From NCBI RefSeq assembly GCF_000189535.1, contig NC_015145.1, forward strand, positions 2,790,001 to 2,854,000: DNA of 64,000 nt, read 5' to 3'. Under the pieces are notes generated by a model that made no database searches, was not told the DNA's origin, and worked only from the letters and a program-made list of their open reading frames with translations. A program made the translations under genes and the position numbers. Position 1 is the stretch's first letter. Every line of letters starts with the position of its first letter. This DNA comes from Pseudarthrobacter phenanthrenivorans Sphe3 (GTDB lineage: Bacteria > Actinomycetota > Actinomycetes > Actinomycetales > Micrococcaceae). Below, piece by piece: positions 61,777-64,000 of this stretch.

Positions 61777-62925
61777 TTACCGCGCCGCGGCCATCCGGGC
61801 CACCGCCGCGTCAATGCGCTCGTCCGTACCCGTCAAGGCCACGCGGATGTAGCCGTTGCCGGCCTCACCGTAGAAGACGCCGGGGCCCACCACGATGCCG
61901 CGCTCTGCCAGCCGGGCCACTGTGTCCCAGGTGTCCTCCCCCGCGGTGGACCACAGGTACAGTCCGGCGTCGGAATCCTTGATCTCCAGCCCGAAGTCCA
62001 GCAGTGCGGGGACCAGTCGGTCCCGACGACTCCGGTAGAGGTCCTTCTGGGCTTCCACGTGGACGTCATCGCCCAAGGCCACCCGCATGGCCTCCTGCAC
62101 GGGATACGGCACGATCATGCCGGCATGCTTGCGGCTGTTGACCAGGTTGGGCATCAGGTCCGGGTCCCCCGCCACGAACGCTGCCCGGTAGCCTGCCAGG
62201 TTGGACTGCTTGCTCAGCGAGTAGACGGCGAGCAAACCCTGGTGGGACCCGCCGGCAACCTTGGGATCCAGGATGCTGGGGACTGCCTGGCCGCCGCGCT
62301 GGACGTCCCAGGCGCCCCAGCCAAGCTCCGCGTAGCACTCGTCCGAGGCCACCACGGCACCCAGTTCCCGCGCCTGGACAACCAGGGCACGGAGCGATTC
62401 GGCGTCGCGGACGCTTCCGGTCGGGTTTCCCGGGGAGTTCACCCAGATGAGCCGGACGCGTTCCCGCGTGGCGTCGTCGAGTTCGTCGAGATTGTCTGTG
62501 GCTACGGAGGTGACGCCGGCGAGGGTGGCGCCGATATCGTACGTGGGGTAGGCCACCTTGGGACGTACGACGACGTCTCCGGGCCTAAGCCCCAGCAGGA
62601 GCGGCAGCCACGCCACGAGTTCCTTGGATCCCACCGTGGGCATGACGTTGCGGGGATCGAGGCCGGCAACTCCGCGGCGACGTTCAAACCATCCTGCGAT
62701 GGCGTCCCGGAGCGCCGGGGTGCCATGGACGGTGGGGTAACCCGGGGCGTCCGCAGCTGCCTTCAGCGCATCCTGGATCAGGGCAGGCGTGGGATCAACG
62801 GGGGTGCCGATCGAAAGATTGACCGCTCCGCCCGCATGCTCCGAGGCCTTGGCAAGGTACGGCGCCATGGCTTCCCACGGGTAATCGGGCAGGGCCAGGC
62901 CAAAGGTTTTTGCTGCAGCGGTCAC
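61777..62925 (-). CDS. dapC: Succinyldiaminopimelate transaminase
   Basis: PLP aminotransferase (fold I, class I/II), 382 residues, converting N-succinyl-2-amino-6-ketopimelate to N-succinyl-diaminopimelate. The PLP lysine is in YSLSKQSNLAGYR, and WVNSPGNPTGSV and ASDECYAELGWG are the other cofactor segments. Its neighbour is the ferredoxin gene 13 bp upstream, a pair (fdxC-dapC, Rv1177-Rv1178) conserved in actinobacteria. With dapD and dapE it completes the succinylase route except the desaturation/epimerisation enzymes encoded elsewhere. Confidence 0.92.
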   Translation of the reverse strand: MTAAAKTFGLALPDYPWEAMAPYLAKASEHAGGAVNLSIGTPVDPTPALIQDALKAAADAPGYPTVHGTPALRDAIAGWFERRRGVAGLDPRNVMPTVGSKELVAWLPLLLGLRPGDVVVRPKVAYPTYDIGATLAGVTSVATDNLDELDDATRERVRLIWVNSPGNPTGSVRDAESLRALVVQARELGAVVASDECYAELGWGAWDVQRGGQAVPSILDPKVAGGSHQGLLAVYSLSKQSNLAGYRAAFVAGDPDLMPNLVNSRKHAGMIVPYPVQEAMRVALGDDVHVEAQKDLYRSRRDRLVPALLDFGLEIKDSDAGLYLWSTAGEDTWDTVARLAERGIVVGPGVFYGEAGNGYIRVALTGTDERIDAAVARMAAAR

Positions 62926-62938
62926 AGTATGGCCCGGG

Positions 62939-63265
62939 TCAGTGGTCTTGGTTCTGCGGGGGCAGTGCTGCGATCATCGGGTGGTCCTTGCCGGTGTTGC
63001 CGATCTTCGCCGCGCCGCCCGGTGAACCGAGGTCGTCGAAGAACTCCACGTTGGCCTTGTAGTAGTCGGCCCACTCTTCCGGGGTGTCGTCCTCGTAGTA
63101 GATGGCTTCGACCGGGCACACCGGTTCACAGGCACCGCAGTCCACGCACTCGTCCGGATGGATGTACAGCGAACGCTCACCCTCGTAGATGCAGTCGACG
63201 GGGCACTCTTCAATACATGCCTTGTCCTTGACATCTACACACGGCTGCGCGATTACGTACGTCAC
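62939..63265 (-). CDS. fdxA: Ferredoxin with 3Fe-4S/4Fe-4S-type cysteine pattern
   Basis: 108-residue seven-iron-type ferredoxin. The first motif reads CVDVKDKACIEECPVDC and the second CVDCGACEPVCPVEAIYYEDD, the arrangement of FdxA/FdxC proteins. The acidic C-terminal extension (EEWADYYKANVEFFDDLG) is usual. Redox partner unknown; it may serve P450s or reductive enzymes. The GTG at 63265 has GGAGAGG about 10 nt upstream. Confidence 0.93.
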   Translation of the reverse strand: MTYVIAQPCVDVKDKACIEECPVDCIYEGERSLYIHPDECVDCGACEPVCPVEAIYYEDDTPEEWADYYKANVEFFDDLGSPGGAAKIGNTGKDHPMIAALPPQNQDH

Positions 63266-63389
63266 GTCCCTGGCCTCTCCACGTTGGTTCCGGCGACCGC
63301 CGGTTCTTGCATCCGGCAACTGCGGCCGGACTCTTGACATCTGAGCCTATTATCTCCCAGCCTGTTCCCGCGAACCTAGCCGGGCGCCC

Positions 63390-63395
63390 TAGTAT
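63390..63395 (+). promoter_or_regulatory. Predicted -10 box of the SH3-like small protein gene
   Basis: TAGTAT, 6 nt (GAACTG) before the GTG at 63402; leaderless geometry. Confidence 0.5.
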
Positions 63396-63401
63396 GAACT
63401 G

Positions 63402-63641
63402 GTGAGTCAGCCTACACCTGCCCCTGCCGGGTTTCTCTCCGCCGCAGCGCCCGGGACCCGGGTTGTTGTCAGGTACCGGATCGAGGACGGACTGACCGAT
63501 GCCCTGGGACACTTGGTGAGTTGCGACGCAGGCGCCTGCACCATCCGCACCCGGCAGGCCGACGTCGTGATTCCCCTTACGCAGGTGGTGGCGGCCAAGG
63601 AAGTCCCGCCCGCTCCGGAACGGCGCCGGCCGCGCGCCTGA
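63402..63641 (+). CDS. Small SH3-like protein, related to the N-domain of Rv0428c-type acetyltransferases
   Basis: 79 residues. The core GTRVVVRYRIEDGLTDALGHLVSCDAGACTIRTRQADVVIPLTQVVAAKEVPP resembles the SH3-like N-terminal domain found before a GNAT acetyltransferase domain in Rv0428c-type proteins. Here no GNAT sequence follows: the frame stops at 63641 and no in-phase continuation is apparent. It is either a genuine stand-alone protein or a remnant. Divergent from fdxA. Confidence 0.7.
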   Translation: MSQPTPAPAGFLSAAAPGTRVVVRYRIEDGLTDALGHLVSCDAGACTIRTRQADVVIPLTQVVAAKEVPPAPERRRPRA

Positions 63642-63935
63642 GGCACCGGACTACCCACAGGCCCGCTGCCAAGGCGGCCGTGACGCAGACCTGTACCGCG
63701 TGGTGGCGGCCGGCGTGGACGAGCAACGGGTCGACGTCGGGCTGCGCAAGCTTTCGCACAGCAGCCGGGACGGCTAGGTGGGAACGTTTCGGCGCAGTGA
63801 TAGCGGGGGTCGGTGCGCAGGGGGCGTCCCGGCGAACTGACTGCGGGGGTGGATGTGCTGGGATACAGAAAAAGCCGGTACGACGGCGGGAGTTCCGCGC
63901 CGCCGTACCGGCAGTTTCAGTTGACGCTTAGGTAG
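63642..63935. other. 294-bp region before the typA end
   Basis: No gene is supported here; short frames are GC-driven. The only structure is the probable terminator at 63868-63912 on the minus strand. Confidence 0.4.
63868..63912 (-). terminator. Probable rho-independent terminator of typA
   Basis: On the minus strand a 15-position stem (GCCGGTACGGCGGCG paired with CGCCGTCGTACCGGC, one mismatch) and 9-nt loop are followed by TTTTTCTG, about 25 bp past the stop at 63936. Confidence 0.75.
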
Positions 63936-64000
63936 TTAGACCTTGGCGCGGGCGCGGTTGGCCTTGGCGCGCTCGTTGGTGTCCAGGATGACCTTGCGGA
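63936..64000 (-). CDS. typA: Probable translational GTPase TypA/BipA, C-terminal end only
   Basis: Only the last 21 codons are inside the window. The visible end, RKVILDTNERAKANRARAKV, matches the basic C-terminus of TypA/BipA (IRKRxLxENDRRRANR in E. coli). A terminator follows directly. In M. tuberculosis typA (Rv1165) lies near fdxC and dapC, which supports the call, but the visible piece is too short for certainty. Confidence 0.6.
   Translation of the reverse strand, partial: RKVILDTNERAKANRARAKV

Noticed and set aside
61774..63231. 485-residue plus-strand frame
   Set aside because: Antisense to dapC and the ferredoxin gene, both of which have clear cofactor motifs.

Overview
The window is a high-GC (roughly 65-70 %) actinobacterial chromosome segment that is almost entirely core genome. 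Gene content, gene order and protein sequence point to the Micrococcaceae, most likely Arthrobacter or Pseudarthrobacter. Supporting signs are a coproporphyrin-dependent haem pathway with HemQ, AdnAB in place of RecBCD, MoeZ, DUF3107 and DUF3117 proteins, a SigE/anti-sigma/TatB block, and many genes whose start codon sits 6-7 nt after a TANNNT -10 box (leaderless transcripts). I see no tRNA, rRNA, CRISPR array, prophage or insertion sequence.

Layout. 1-11,300: DNA repair block on the minus strand (UvrD2-like helicase cut by the left edge, NudC, AdnB, AdnA, an alkyltransferase-like protein), with a phosphotransferase and a DnaQ-like exonuclease on the plus strand. 12,362-14,812: an amino-acid ABC importer operon (binding protein, permease, ATPase) closed by a strong terminator. 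14,911-27,490: a complete haem biosynthesis cluster. On the minus strand it reads hemE, hemY, a secreted Pro/Ala-rich protein, hemQ, hemH, hemC, hemD, hemB, an LLM flavin oxidoreductase and hemL, with hemA divergent. 27,545-27,677 holds a 32-bp-periodic repeat.

27,684-34,031: MoeZ, a TetR regulator with its DUF3107 partner, pterin carbinolamine dehydratase, and thiamine genes (thiO-thiS-thiG behind a TPP riboswitch, thiE divergent). 34,108-38,560: RNB-family ribonuclease, DEAD-box helicase with a long leader, an orphan beta-class DNA methyltransferase, then a 21-bp hairpin. 38,571-45,317: PHP phosphoesterase, aminopeptidase P, a stress-type membrane protein, an MgtE-N/CBS protein, DUF1003 and Mrp. 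45,360-48,399: tatB, anti-sigma factor, sigE, O-methyltransferase and DUF3117. 48,632-51,118: membrane glycosyltransferase, DivIVA-like protein and LOG protein. 51,223-54,511: a gluABCD-type importer. 54,594-63,265: dapE, dapD, dapC, ferredoxin, galE, citrate synthase, a lytic-transglycosylase-like protein, a TetR regulator and an unknown protein. The right edge cuts the 3' end of a probable typA.

How the genes work together. The haem cluster encodes every step from glutamyl-tRNA to haem b by the coproporphyrin route. thiO, thiS, thiG and MoeZ supply the glycine-imine and sulfur for the thiazole half of thiamine, which ThiE joins to the pyrimidine. dapD, dapC and dapE are consecutive enzymes of the succinylase route to diaminopimelate and lysine. 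AdnAB, UvrD2, the alkyltransferase-like protein and the exonuclease belong to DNA repair. The clearest unexplained structure is the leaderless promoter pattern, the 32-bp-periodic repeat after hemA, the hairpin built on the methyltransferase stop codon, and two non-haem genes embedded in the haem operon.
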